Below, in pieces: positions 46,677 to 59,074 of a DNA stretch of 64,000 bases. The stretch's first letter is position 1. Every line of letters starts with the position of its first letter. The notes beneath the pieces were generated by a model. That model had not been told where the DNA came from, ran no database searches, and was given only the letters and a program-made list of their open reading frames with translations. Position numbers and translations under genes: made by a program. This DNA is from Drosophila miranda (Eukaryota; Arthropoda; Insecta; Diptera; Drosophilidae), in the NCBI RefSeq assembly GCF_003369915.1, contig NC_046674.1:8060001-8124000 (forward strand), given 5' to 3'.

Positions 46677-47433
46677 CTAGGTGCTCATCTTGTAGTTCAC
46701 TACGGTCTCCACCTTATGGAGGCCCGTCGAGACGGAGCGCAGCTGAACTGCCTGGGCATTCTGAATGACAATGGCTCCCGTCTCGTCCCATTTGGCGGGA
46801 AGCTCGGTGTTGTCCAGCGTGTGGATCATGACATCGAAGGTGCAGATGCAGTCCAGCAGCGGCAAGTAGCTAACTGTGGCCGAAATCTGACGCATCACTT
46901 CGCGAATCTCCTTCTGAATGTGGGTCTGATCCTTGCTGGACGTTCTTTGTGAGGGATCGGCGGCCTGGTTATCCCCGTTCTCGGCCTGCATTTTGAAATC
47001 CCAACACTCGAGAACCTCCTTACTATGAGCATTCGTGATGACCATTGATATTTTGTTGATCATGTTCTTGGAGAGCCACTCTGAAATGACAGCACATCGA
47101 AATTAGCATGCACTTCCAAGGCTTTAGGACTCGGCTCACCTTCGGTCTGGCTGAGGACGTTCTGGAGGAACGTTGTAATCTTTGGGTCATTGGACATTAG
47201 AATGGTCAAGCCATATTGTTGGGTGCTGTCGAAGGTTTCCGCCGGGTAAATGCCGCGTTGGAACAGAATTGAATGGATTCCATACTCTATAAAGGAGACG
47301 CCATAAAGCGCGGGCTGTTGCTGCTGCTCTTTTTGTTGGTGTTGTGTTCTTTACACTTACTTAAATAATCGACGATTATCTGTGCAGATCCCTTCAATGT
47401 AATGCAGTTTTTGGTTGCTTGGGCAGACGACAT
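46677..47433 (-). CDS. mad2: Mad2, copy 3 (tandem duplicate)
   Basis: Intact 207-residue reading frame with conserved splice sites, offset 3867 from copy 2. It shares the four amino-acid changes of copy 2 (R127H, N130K, D134E, F190V), but keeps GCC at codon 4 as in copy 1. Intron 1 has small changes of its own (gggctgttgctgctgc). The mixture suggests duplication of B into C with some conversion or independent change. The upstream promoter motifs are retained. Confidence 0.93.
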
Positions 47434-50028
47434 CTTCAAAACAATCAAAATTAATCTTTTTAAGGAAAATGAAATTAAAAAATGCCGCTAGAGTTCATTT
47501 ATCATTAGACAGATACCAAAATATACGGTCTGACTTTAAAAATATGCCGTAAATATACTGACGAGTATCCTCAGAAAGATACCAAAATATACGGTCTGAC
47601 TTTAAAAATATGCCGTAAATATACTGACTAGTTCAAGTTCTATTATACATATTCCTCGTTTTTGATATTCCGTCCAATATAACAAGCTAAATAGAAACTC
47701 CTTTTAAAATGTAATTAATAAAGGGATTTTCCCAAATTTATATGTTTTAGACATATTCAAGCATATGATTAGTATCTTGTAACCTACGGAGCCCGAGATG
47801 ACAAACATTATTTCAATTCTATCATCCTTTTCCCTAGGGTATGAAAATTATTGTTGCCGGGACTCATTGTTGTCAATCGGTTATTACGACGAATTCCTGG
47901 TTTTTGAAGTTCCGTCCTCACATACTCTACGGTTACACTGTTTCATGTGTGCTGATAAATAAAATCAGTTAAAAATTCAAATTTTGTATGAAAGCAAGAC
48001 GGAATGTATTATTTGTGGGCGTTGTGGAGCCGGATGACGATAATATAAAATTATAATATATAATTTGTCTTAATTTTTCCAGCCGGCTTGCATTTTCTCC
48101 CTTGCTTCCCACCACTTTTCGACGAAAGATGGAATATTTATATATTCCGCTCGTGCCCGGACTATACCATCTCTGCTTTTCCAGTATGTATCGTTGCCAT
48201 TCCAGTATTAATCGACTATTTATTTTGCTGATCTGAGTACTCGTCGGCAAAACGACTGCTGAAATATATTCCATCGATTGAAATGCAGGCATACCGTTGC
48301 CATAAGAATATCATCCCGGATTCGGTCGATGGAAAATTTGGCTAATCTGAGCACTAGGGCCTAGGACTAGGATTAGAACAGGGTATCGGTACTTTTGTGC
48401 GATAAATTACATATCTATAAATATTTTGGTGTGATTAGTTCGCACGTGTTATCGGAACGAAGTATATGAAATCGGAGCACTTGTGGAACTAGTTCGCCAT
48501 TTAATTTTGAAATTAACAGCGAAAGTATCTGATTCATGTAATAATTAAGAACACCAAAAACATGTGTTGCAACCAATTCAAAATTTTATTAGCCGTTTTC
48601 TTGTAAACTAAAACTAAGCATGAGATCCATTTTTATACGCAAATTGTGCAAATTGCTTATTTTCCGGCTAGACTCCTCATGTCCATCGAGTGTTGAAGTT
48701 GTCGCCTGTCGAGAGACCAAACGAAAACAATGTTTTAGACAAGGAAAAATTAGCCCAATAAAAATTTGTAATCCAAAACCGGGCTCGGTTCGACAGAGCT
48801 TTGGTTGCTGCCCATTTCCAGTTGTTGGGGTACATGAACCGGAAAAGCGGATGGGAGGAAATAAAATAACCAAGAGCAAAATAATATTGTATTTTCCTAT
48901 AAATCAAGTGGACAAAAAACTAATGAAATAAGCCGCAGGCAGATGAAGAAGAAAGGGAAATCAAAACCAAATCAAAAAGCAATCCATTTTGTAAATGTGA
49001 ATTATTTGCAAATTTTTAATGAAATTTTTTTCTTACGCATTGTTTTGTTTGTTTTTGTTTTGTTTGTTTTTTTTGTTGGTTTTTCTGTTTGTTGTTTGTT
49101 TAATATTTTCTTTTAAATTAAAATTAAACTTTACATGGTATTTTTGGTATAAATCTTTCAATAATTAAATATAAAAAAATTTTCCACTTACGAATAAAAT
49201 TAAAAATAATCTCGTTTACGCCTAGCCAAAAAAACTGATGTCAACATACACATTGAGAAAAAAAAATCTTAACTAAATTTGCAATTATACATCGTACGTG
49301 TTTTTCCATTTCAGTGTTCAAATTTTATGCAAAATCAGAAACGAGGACAAATAAAATAGTATTTCGAAATTAAGTAGCTTTAAAGTGTGTGTGTGTGTGT
49401 GTGTGTGGGTGTGTGTAAGGGTGTAATGTGTGTGAGCTTACAGATACAAATTTTATAATTTAAGTGTAATTAAATACAATAATAAATTATGGTTAAAGAA
49501 GGGCTGGTGGCATTAACTTAGTTGAAATGTACACAAAACTTAACGTTAGTTAAAAACGAGAGATATTTACAGGATTTATTACAAAGTTCTCGGCTACGTC
49601 AACCTTTGATCTCTTTCTATAATGTCTATGATACAACAACAAAAGCGCAACAGTGTCAGTGACAGTCGGTTCAAGGTCAAAATCGGTTAAGCTTCCAATT
49701 CCGCTTCTCCAATTTCAAATATCAATTCTTGATCGTTTCTTCGCAATTAAATATTTTATAATAAATTCAGATTCCGATTTAATATTAGTTTAAGCTTTTC
49801 ATATTCAAAATATATTCAAACAGAATCAATAGAAAAAGTCAGTCTGGATCTGTATCTCTTGACTGTGGAAATGAAGGGACACTCAGGGTTCTAAAAGGTG
49901 CCTAAGTACGAGTACGAGTATTTTGATGTGTTTACAATTTTTTGTAGTTGCAAATTGTGTGAATGGTATTGGGATTCGGATCTCGGGCTTAATCTGACGG
50001 TGCAACAAATTATCAAATTTTTCTATAT

Positions 50029-51979
50029 AATAAAAAAAATTACAATTGTCGACGTTCTTGGATTGCGGGATTGTTTTTCGGTTTTTCGTTTTTTCGTTTA
50101 TCTTTTTTTCGTTTATAAAAGTCATAAAAATAATAAAACAAAACTCTATGCATTAATAGTCGTTATTTAAGGTATGTATTGTATTTGGCCGTAGATTGCA
50201 ACAAAATATCTGTGAAGAGATTAAATTATAAATAAAAATTAAAAATTAATCTTCCATCTTTGCTTTACGTTTCGTTTTACGATTTACGTTTAACTATTAG
50301 CTGGCTAAAACCATATCCACAAAAAGGAAAAAAAAAGAAATACAAAAGGGGGCAACTACAAGCATCAAATGCGCTCTCGAAAGAAAGAATTCCATGCAGA
50401 GGGAGAGATTTCGAAGAGAAAGCATCCGATTCGGAATATACATACATATGTATTTGGAAAGAGGCTCAAGTTCTCTCTGGTGTGGTGGAACTATTTGAAG
50501 GAGACGAGCACATACTAAGGAATAATAGTAAACAAAGTTACCCAATCGGAAATGCAAGAGATTAGTCAAAAGAAAAATTACAAATGAATAAAAAAAACAA
50601 TCACCAAATAAAAGTTAACAAGGAGCATAATGAAGTTGTTTGGTTTTTTGGTTTTTGTTTGATTCGGTGTTTCGGTTTGTCAAAATCTACAGCCAAAGTG
50701 TTAATATGATGTCTAATAACGAGTACATAAGAACTAAAATTAATCGCAAATCATTAAATATTGTTGTATTGTTTGTTATTCATGAGGGTTACATCGCTGA
50801 AGAGAGAGTTTTCATTCATTTGTGGATCTTTTGCCAACTACAAAAAAATGTGATCGAAAACAAAACAAAATTCTGTTCCCGTTTTCCGTAGCGATTCATT
50901 TTGTTTGTTTCAGTACATTGCTTTTTGTGGGTGAGTGTGTTGCCATTTGTTGCAAATGTTCTATGTGGTATATGTTTTGTTGTGGTGTGTTGTGTTTTGT
51001 GTTTGTGTATCTAACTTAAGAGAGCCTCTGTTTATTCATCGTTATTCATTGTTATTCATCCTTGATATTCATATTGTTTGTATGAGTGTGTTTGTGTGAG
51101 TATTGAATAAGATTCGACAAGTTTCTGTATTTCGCGTTGCGGACATCCTCCTACTGTCCGTTCATCTGTCCGTCCGTCTGTTCGCTTGTCCGTCCGTCTG
51201 TCAGAGTGTTGCTTCATAATTTTGTTTTGTTTTTGCTGTTTTTAACATTTAATCGATTGTGTGTTTGTTGGTGTGTGTGATGAGTGAGTTTGAAATTATA
51301 TTAAATTTCTATTTAAAAAACTATTTAAAATAAACCTTCTATAGCACCCTTTGTTTTTATTCGTATTTATTTGATTTTCATCTCGTTTTTTTTTGTTTTG
51401 TTGTTTCGTTTTGTTTTGTTTTTTATGTTAAAAAAAAGATTATATGAACAACTTTGTTAGTTATTTATTGTTTCGTTTTTAAGACTTTACTTTGTTGCTT
51501 TTTGGAATGTGTTCTCTAATAAAACTTTTAGTTTGACTGATAGCAGGCCGGGTAGCAGGGGGAGGTGTGGAGTGTGGTTTCGGGTATAATGGTTCTATGA
51601 TTCGGATCCGATTTCGCATACTATATTTGTACTTTCTGTGTGAGTGTTTAGGTGTTTGAGTGTCGCTCTATCAACTATATTTGGTTTATTTCACTTTCTA
51701 TTTTTCTTAAATGGTTTTCTTTTGAAAGGATAATGGATGAGGAATAATGGTGAAAAGTGCTGTGGGGGAATTTCGTTGGTTTCGCTTCTATACAACTGCA
51801 GATTATGTTTAGTTAATAATTATTTTGGTATGGGCACTGAGTTCGGTTCGGTTTGATTTGATTTTTCATTTGATTTGAGTTGTGTTTTTGTTTTTTTGTG
51901 TTTAGTTTCAGTTTCTGTTTCAGTTTCGATTGGTCGCTTGACTCGATCTAAAACAATCGATGCTATAGAAGTGCCTATT
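50029..51979 (-). other. vn: Probable vein 3' UTR
   Basis: AT-rich, low-complexity sequence (ttgtttttgtttt, tgtgtgtttg runs; tccgtctgttcgcttgtccg at about 51170-51200) with no supported coding frame, lying directly after the vein stop on the minus strand. Where the transcript ends is not visible; it may be well before the triplication edge. Confidence 0.4.
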
Positions 51980-53851
51980 TTAGCAGTAATAACCTCCATG
52001 ATAATTGTCGCAAAATTCGGGATTACTATTGCTGTACCTACTGTCGGGCCTACTGTTCTCGCAACGTTCGCCGAAGTATCCGTTCGGGCAACTGAAAGAC
52101 ACGCAAAAAAGAAAGTTGAGAGATGAATATTAGTATAAATTGTATTTCACATTCGCTTTTCGCACTTTCAGTGTGCATATATGTACATATACGTATTTGG
52201 TGGGGGGAGAGGGAAATGGTAAATGGTAAATGGGAAAAAAACCAAGGGAAAATGGCCATGAACTGCGTTGCAACATTCGGCAGACCACTTAAATATAAAC
52301 AAAAGAACAAACAAATTAAGTGTATAAAACGATTTTTAGCAAAAAGAAAATTAAAAAAGGGTAAAGAGCACTCTGGCAGTTTATGGCTCGGAAATAAAAA
52401 TTGATTTTCCCCACTCGTACTCCACAAAAAAAAAAAATATATATATATTTTATTCCAACTGAAATGCGCTTTTTTGGAATGCCACTGGAATGGATGGGAT
52501 TCAATTGAATCGAATCGAACCGAGTAGGTTTTCTTGTACACACACACAGACGGATAAAACGAGGCGCTGAAAGATATTATTCACATTGCACACACTCATG
52601 CAGACACTCATCCGCACTCACACTCACACTCATACACCCATGTTTGCATTTTGGGTTTTGTCTGGAGATCTCTTTCCCAGCACCAGCGCCTGATCCTCAA
52701 CAAATTTGTTGCCTTTTAATTGCTCTCCCGTCTTGTCTGTTGTAATGCGATGCCAAAATATTACAAGATACAATATATATATATATATATAGACAACAGG
52801 GAGTAAGGGGAGTTTAGGAGGGGGAAGGGGAAAGGGATAGGGATGGGGATGGGGATGGGAGAGCTGCCTTTATCAGCTGACACATGAGCGAGTGTTTATC
52901 GGGTCCCAAACAAAAAACCACTTGAGTTAGGGATCACACACAGACAAGTCTCAGGATAGTACATACATACATACATAGATAGTGCAGCAGATAGGATGAT
53001 GGGAGACCCAAACCGAAAAGAACCAGCCCCAAGCGGAGTTGCAGCCGAAGATACTACAAGACTCGAATAGATTTACTTGTACTCACTTGCAATAGAACTC
53101 GTTCAGATCCGGGATCAGCATGCAGGTGCCGCCGTGGAAGCAGAAGTCAGGAAAGTGACAGGGGGTGCCCGAGCTGCGTGTCTGGTCCGGCCGAGAGGCA
53201 ACTGAAACGATTCGAAACAGAATTAATATTATTAATAAAATGATTTACACGGAATGTATGCTGTGCATGCTGATGTCTTGCTGATGTCTTGCTGGGGGTG
53301 TGTGAAGTGTCTTGGTCGCCTTCAAATGTGCCCATAAATTAGAAATGAATTGGAGCATTCCGAATTTGTAGAACAACCAACCAAAGTGTCGCAACATCCA
53401 CTTGGAAGTCCACCCACACGGGACAACAGCTACAGCAACAGCCACAGCCACAGCCACACTCAAACACTCACCTGGATAGGCATTGATCATGATACGGCGC
53501 TTGATGATCGCCTTGCTGACTTTGTTCTTGGCACGGCACTCGTACTTGCCCGCATCGGAGGAACTATTGAAGGAGCGCACAATCAGCTCGGAACGTCTTC
53601 TGCAAGATTGTTAAATATTTAACGTTTATAAATGAAAGTGATTCAGAATCAGAAGACGTAGTATTTGGATGCTTACTTGTGATGCTTGAATTGGTAAACG
53701 TTGCGCTTGCGATTGATGGACTTGTCATCCTTGAACCAGGTGACCTTCGGCGGTGGCTGGCCGGACACCTTGCAAACGATCCGCAGCTCCCGGCCATTGT
53801 CGATGGTCGTGCTCGGCACCGAGGTGATCGACGTGATCGATGCGTTCTGTG
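51980..53851 (-). CDS. vn: Vein, neuregulin-like EGFR ligand, C-terminal exons (5' part outside window)
   Basis: Secreted EGF-receptor ligand with an Ig domain and an EGF domain. Four exons join in phase: 53851-53677, 53599-53472, 53201-53087 and 52091-51980. The first two encode a C2-type Ig domain (LRIVCKVSGQPPPKVTWFKD, then SSSDAGKYECRAKN). The third starts the EGF module (TPCHFPDFCFHGGTC) and the last completes it (EFYC, then NCPNGYFGERCEN). The protein ends with a short Asn/Tyr-rich tail, NYHGGYYC. All six EGF cysteines are present. The large N-terminal exon is not in the window. The apparent ATG at 53893 (MEMHSLMFLLVFLTAQ) is probably just intron reading into the acceptor. The position beside S6k matches the 64E-64F order in D. 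melanogaster. Confidence 0.88.
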
Positions 53852-56800
53852 CTGTAAGGAACACCAACAAAAACATTAGGCTATGCATTTCCATTGCGAT
53901 TTTATTTGAGTTTAGAGTTAATTTCATTCGTTAGTTAAATACGGGTAATTCGGGTACGTCTTGAGTGTGGAATTTTCCTTTTCACCTTTGTTTATGGGCT
54001 GTACGAGTATATATGTATGTATGCATGTATTGTATATTCTCAGACTGCCCATAAACAAAATAGCAAACTAGAAATGATTGAGATTCTTAAAGAATTTCCT
54101 CTTTATTTTTTTATGATCGTCGCGTATGTTGATTCTTAGGTTGCTTGGAGATCGTTAAAAAAATTCTAATTTGTCTGGGACTTTCAGACAGGAAAGATTC
54201 ATGGACTGGAAAATTGGTCAAGCTGTGATGATGGTGCGAAAAGAGGAAGCTATAATATGATTCAAAGAAATGCGATTGGAATGTTGGATATACAATATAC
54301 AATGTATGTATATACAGTCGAACTTCTCTATTACAAACTCCCATGCAACGAATTTATTTCCAGAACATTGCAATGCTATATTCTGCACAAATGAATTCTA
54401 TACTACGAACTGTAGTAGCGCCTATTATGACTGATTTATTGTTAGAAAATATATTGCTATTGAATATTCTGGAATACAGTCCTCTATCGCTCTCGGGCCT
54501 TAGTCAACTGATTCAGCTCTGACCATTACCACTTTCCATCACGTGCCCCATAATCTTGCAGTCTTGCAGTTTATCAATAGAACTAGTCCCACATTCCGCT
54601 GATATATGAGTTAGCCAATTGCCCACTGACTCATTTCTTCGAATTGGCAATGAAACTTGCCTCTGCCTCTGCCTCTGCCTCTGTCTCGAGTGGCTATGTG
54701 CCACTCCCCCGCGCTGTCAAGTGCCTAAATTAGCCGCCATATCACGTGTCCCATGAGCCGGGGAGGGTGCCGTGCCGGATAGATGAGGGGCGTAGTGAGT
54801 GTCCAAGTACTCGTCACATGCTAATCGAGATCTGCGTGCGCTGTCCCAGTGATTCAGTGATTCATCCCCTGATGATCATGATCATTCATCGATTGGTCGA
54901 TCTATTTCGGGGGTTCTGTTATGTTCTGCTCTGAGGTGGGTGGCACTGGCACTGCGCTCTGTGGTCTGGGGTCTGGGGTGGGTGTGTGCCAGGGAAATGC
55001 ATTTCTACTGTATGTCATTATGCAATACACACAAGTGTATGCCGGTGTATCTATCAGATACAGATACCGATACACAGCGTTCCAAGCAGTCTGCTAAATT
55101 TTGCGCTGATTTAAGGCCGAACGAATGGTAATTTATGCGACGAGGATCGCGTGGCCAGACAGAGGTCTGGGACTTTTAGATATATATGTATGTATACTCG
55201 TATATGATGGATATATAGATAGATGTTTATATAGATAGGTGTATTTATTCTATCAAAACGCTCGAGTATATGTACATTCAAAGATAAATTATTGTTTATA
55301 ATTTATGTTGGGGCTCAGCGTCGGGCCATAAAGCAGCATTTTAATTGTGCGCGCCACTTTCTCACGCTCCCAAATTGTCTGTTGTCCCTCTGTCCCTCTG
55401 TCCCTCTGTCACTGTGTGAGTGTGTCTCTGTGTGTGTGGCAGAGACCCGAAACGTCGACTCACAAGGCGATTAAGAATTGAAGGCAGCACCACACACACA
55501 GATACCACACATACCCAGATACACAGATACAGAAACAGAGCACACGCAAAACAAGTTGACAATTGTCATGACCAACAACCCTACTCCCTGTCCTCTCCCT
55601 GCGGCTCGCGCTTTGATTTGCCCCCAAATCCCCGCCAGAATAATAAGATGAACATTTTATTTGCCTTCTCCGTGTGTTCGGACAAAAATTGGCATATCAT
55701 ATTGGCCCTCTCCAGCCAATACCAATACCAGACTCCCCAACCTACTCTCCACCTCCATTACTCTTATTATGACTTAATTATGCGCTTAAAAAATATTGTA
55801 TTGTATATACGAGCGTCTCCTCGGGCCATTGGTCTTTTGGGAATTGGAATTGGCATTGCCATTGGAATTTGTTCAAGCATGGGCTTCATCGATTCCGATG
55901 GACAGATTTGGAAGCTTAGCTTTGATTCCTTATTCAAAAAGGATGAACGATAAATGGAGATCCAATATAATGACGGAATATGGCGGAGAATGATTGAATG
56001 TGATTTGTAGTGTAGTCTGAAAAGTTGTTCCTTGGTTCTTTTGATTCATAATCCACAAAGAACAGGCATTAAAACGCTAGGATGGGAATATTATATTTTA
56101 GGTTCTATCGATGGATTAATTTTCTGGCTGCTTTGAACTCTTTAAATGCCAGTCAAAAAAGGATGAACATTTCATAGTTTTGAGCTGAAATTCGATACAC
56201 TCCAGTCCAGGGCTCATTGGCCTCTCCGCCAATGGTATTTTCTTGCGCCACGAGTGCGTCAACAACAACTTTGGCCAGTGCCTACGTCAAAGCCGGCTGC
56301 TGCTGTCGCGCCGCGCTTCCGGAAAAGTCTGGCACAACAGCAGCAACAACGAGAGGAAGCACTGCCAAAAGCAAAGCAAACGTAGGAAAACTGTCGTCAG
56401 TTGCCGTTGCCTGCTCCCCAAATTTAGCACACACCCAGAGAAGGAGAGGAGACACTAGGCGGCAGACAGAGACGGAGACGGAGACGGAGACAAGCAGCGA
56501 CAAGGCGCATTAAAATAACTTTTCATATTTCAAATAATATTTCTTCTTGTATTTTTTTTTTTGCATTTCATTTCAGTTGTGCCCCGCGACGCGCTTTTCT
56601 TCTCGAGCGTGACGCGGCCGCCAATGATTCATGCAAATCCATCAACGAGTCCCCGAGGAAAATGGTGAAAAGCGGGGTTGTGGAAGGAAGGAAGGAGGGG
56701 GGCTCGGAGACACCACGGAGACAGGCAGCATCAGTAGCATGTGGTTATCGCATTGCGGTTGAGGAGGCAACGTTGCATTGCGGGATCGGGGATCGGGGAT

Positions 56801-59026
56801 CGGAATCGGGTGAATCGGGGGGATCGGGTTATTAAATCCGTTTGCATTGAATTAATCAGCAAAATTGCGTGCGACACGCCGACTGGCGCCATCTGTCAGG
56901 CCAAATTGCCTGCGAACTCATCGCCGCCATTCATTTTCATATTCATACTCATACCACTCACTCCACCCATTCCATTCCATTCCATTCATTTACATAGTCA
57001 TTATGGCGCTTCGATCATTGTTCGCTCGTTGGGCTTTTGGGTTTATCCCCAAATGCACTTTTGCTTATTATCTTTTCTCGGAAAATATATAATTTTCCCA
57101 ATACTCGGATGCGCGAGTGGTGGAATAAGAGACAATTTATTTTGGCAGCTTCGCTGGTGACCCACATTCGGCTCAGAAGATGCCGCTGCTGTTGCTGCTG
57201 CTTCTGCTGCCTCTGCTGCTGTCAGCGGAAGTTTTTCCAAAAAAATAAAATTCATATAAATTTTCCCTCACTCAGTTTTCCCCGCTCCCTTCCACTCTTT
57301 GGTTATTTATGATTTCGAATTCGTTTGAATGTTATTTATTTGATTATTTTTGATTCATTTTCATTGGCCCGCGACATTGTGTCATTGCTGGATTCTCTTG
57401 AATAAAGTCCAGTGCCGTGATTTATCGGTTCAAAACAAATACGAGTACCACTCGTACATTCAAGTACGGATATATATCATACACACTATCTTGTCTGTCT
57501 GGATATAATCGTACTCGTAATTGCAGCACGCGCCCCCCTCTGCAGAGCAAATGGGGAGTTGGGGCGTAGGAGCACTTCAATTCACTTCACTTAATGGTCT
57601 GATAGTATAATATTTGCATGATTACACCTCCGAAGAGATAAGAGCCCCGTATACGAACGTATACCCCCCGTAAGTAGGTGGAGCGTCAATACTGTGGATG
57701 GAAGCATTGCGCATACGTCGTGTTGGCCTAGGCAATGGCAAACAATTGCTCACCGCTGACGATTGTCGCCATAAAAACTGCAATGCAATGGCCTTTTCAG
57801 ACGGGTAACCGAACCAATTCGACAACAGGTTGTTCACGGGTATTCGTATCCGTATATTTATTCTTTTTGTTGAGATATAAGATGGATTTTTTACAGCAGT
57901 GCTGAAGTGAGTAACCTGCAGATCTGCTATGGACTCCATTCAATTGTTCTATCTACGAATGCCACTCACAATTATCTGAGCTATGAATTGCTATATATAT
58001 CCACAAAAATTTAAGTGACAATATTTCCTGTTGAAGATTGTTATATATTCCGCATACCTTGAGCAACGATAGCGAGATACTTTTTAAAAGCCTTTTGATG
58101 GCATTCCAAAAGGAAATACGATACACCAGAAGCTAAAGAAATTATGAAAAGAAAAGAAGCTATCTAAAAGCCAGACAGAATACCAATCTCCGAGTAAGAT
58201 ATCACCTCTTTCCCTTTACCCGCCGTATCTTTCGATTCGTTTCCAATCAAGCTGGCAGCAAACAGTCAAATGATGTTGTTCAAATCCATAAACACACATC
58301 CATAGACACGGCCGGAAAGTCAGGGAGGAAAACACACATTTTCGCGAGCTCTCAGTTCTGGGGACCAGGCAGATGGATAGATGGTTGGATGGATGGCTGG
58401 CACGTGTGGCCAAAATGCTGGCAGAACTAATAAAACTAGAAAATAGCAAAACGACAAACGACAAAAAACAACGACAACACTGGCAACGTTGTCGCCATTT
58501 GGCTTCCGTCGATTTTGTCCATGTTTGTTTGCGATTCTCTTCGGTTTTTGTGCCTCTTGTCGTCTTGTTTATTTGCACATTGCGTATACGCAATGTGATT
58601 TCCTTTGAAGCGGTGCCTTTCCACGCTCCACGTTTTTTTGTCGCTGGCGCTGACAACTCAAGCAAATAGAGAGACAGCAACAATAATCGTTTTCGTGGGC
58701 CATGTAAAAGGGGGGAAAGTCCCAAGAAAAACAGCACAACATCACAGAATGTAGGCATTATCTGAATCTGCCGAGATCCAGTATCCACTGTTCAGTATCC
58801 AGTATTCAGTATTCACTCTGAGGCGGGTGTTCATGAAGAATCGCAAGTTTACGAGTAATCTGTCCCGAGATAAGCGATAAGCGAAGCATTCTGCCACAGA
58901 CAGACCCCTAGAGCACCCTAGAGCACAGTCAGCCGCAGCCCCAGCCCCAGCCCCAGCCCCCCATTACCTGATCTGAACTTCCCCTTTGATATGTATTTTT
59001 ACCCACTGTGGCTTCTGTCTGTCTTT

Positions 59027-59036
59027 CGGTCTGTCG

Positions 59037-59074
<38 letters not shown>
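59027..59074. repeat. CTGT tetranucleotide repeat
   Basis: A run of ctgt/gtct units, the longest pure stretch from about 59038. Confidence 0.85.

Larger units (their letters stand above)
46172..50028 (+). repeat. Tandem segmental triplication, unit C
   Basis: Third copy, about 3857 bp. It shares most B-specific changes, so B and C are the closest pair. It ends at ttctatat, after which unique sequence (aataaaaaaaattac) begins; this marks the original right breakpoint. Confidence 0.95.

Noticed and set aside
53673..53927. ATG at 53893 as the start of a secreted Ig protein (MEMHSLMFLLVFLT)
   Set aside because: The hydrophobic stretch coincides with the polypyrimidine tract and CAG acceptor at 53852; vein is known to have a long N-terminal part upstream.
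58216..58788. 190-codon minus-strand frame in the presumed vein intron
   Set aside because: No recognisable domain, no splice context, low-complexity composition; long frames by chance are expected in 10 kb of such sequence.
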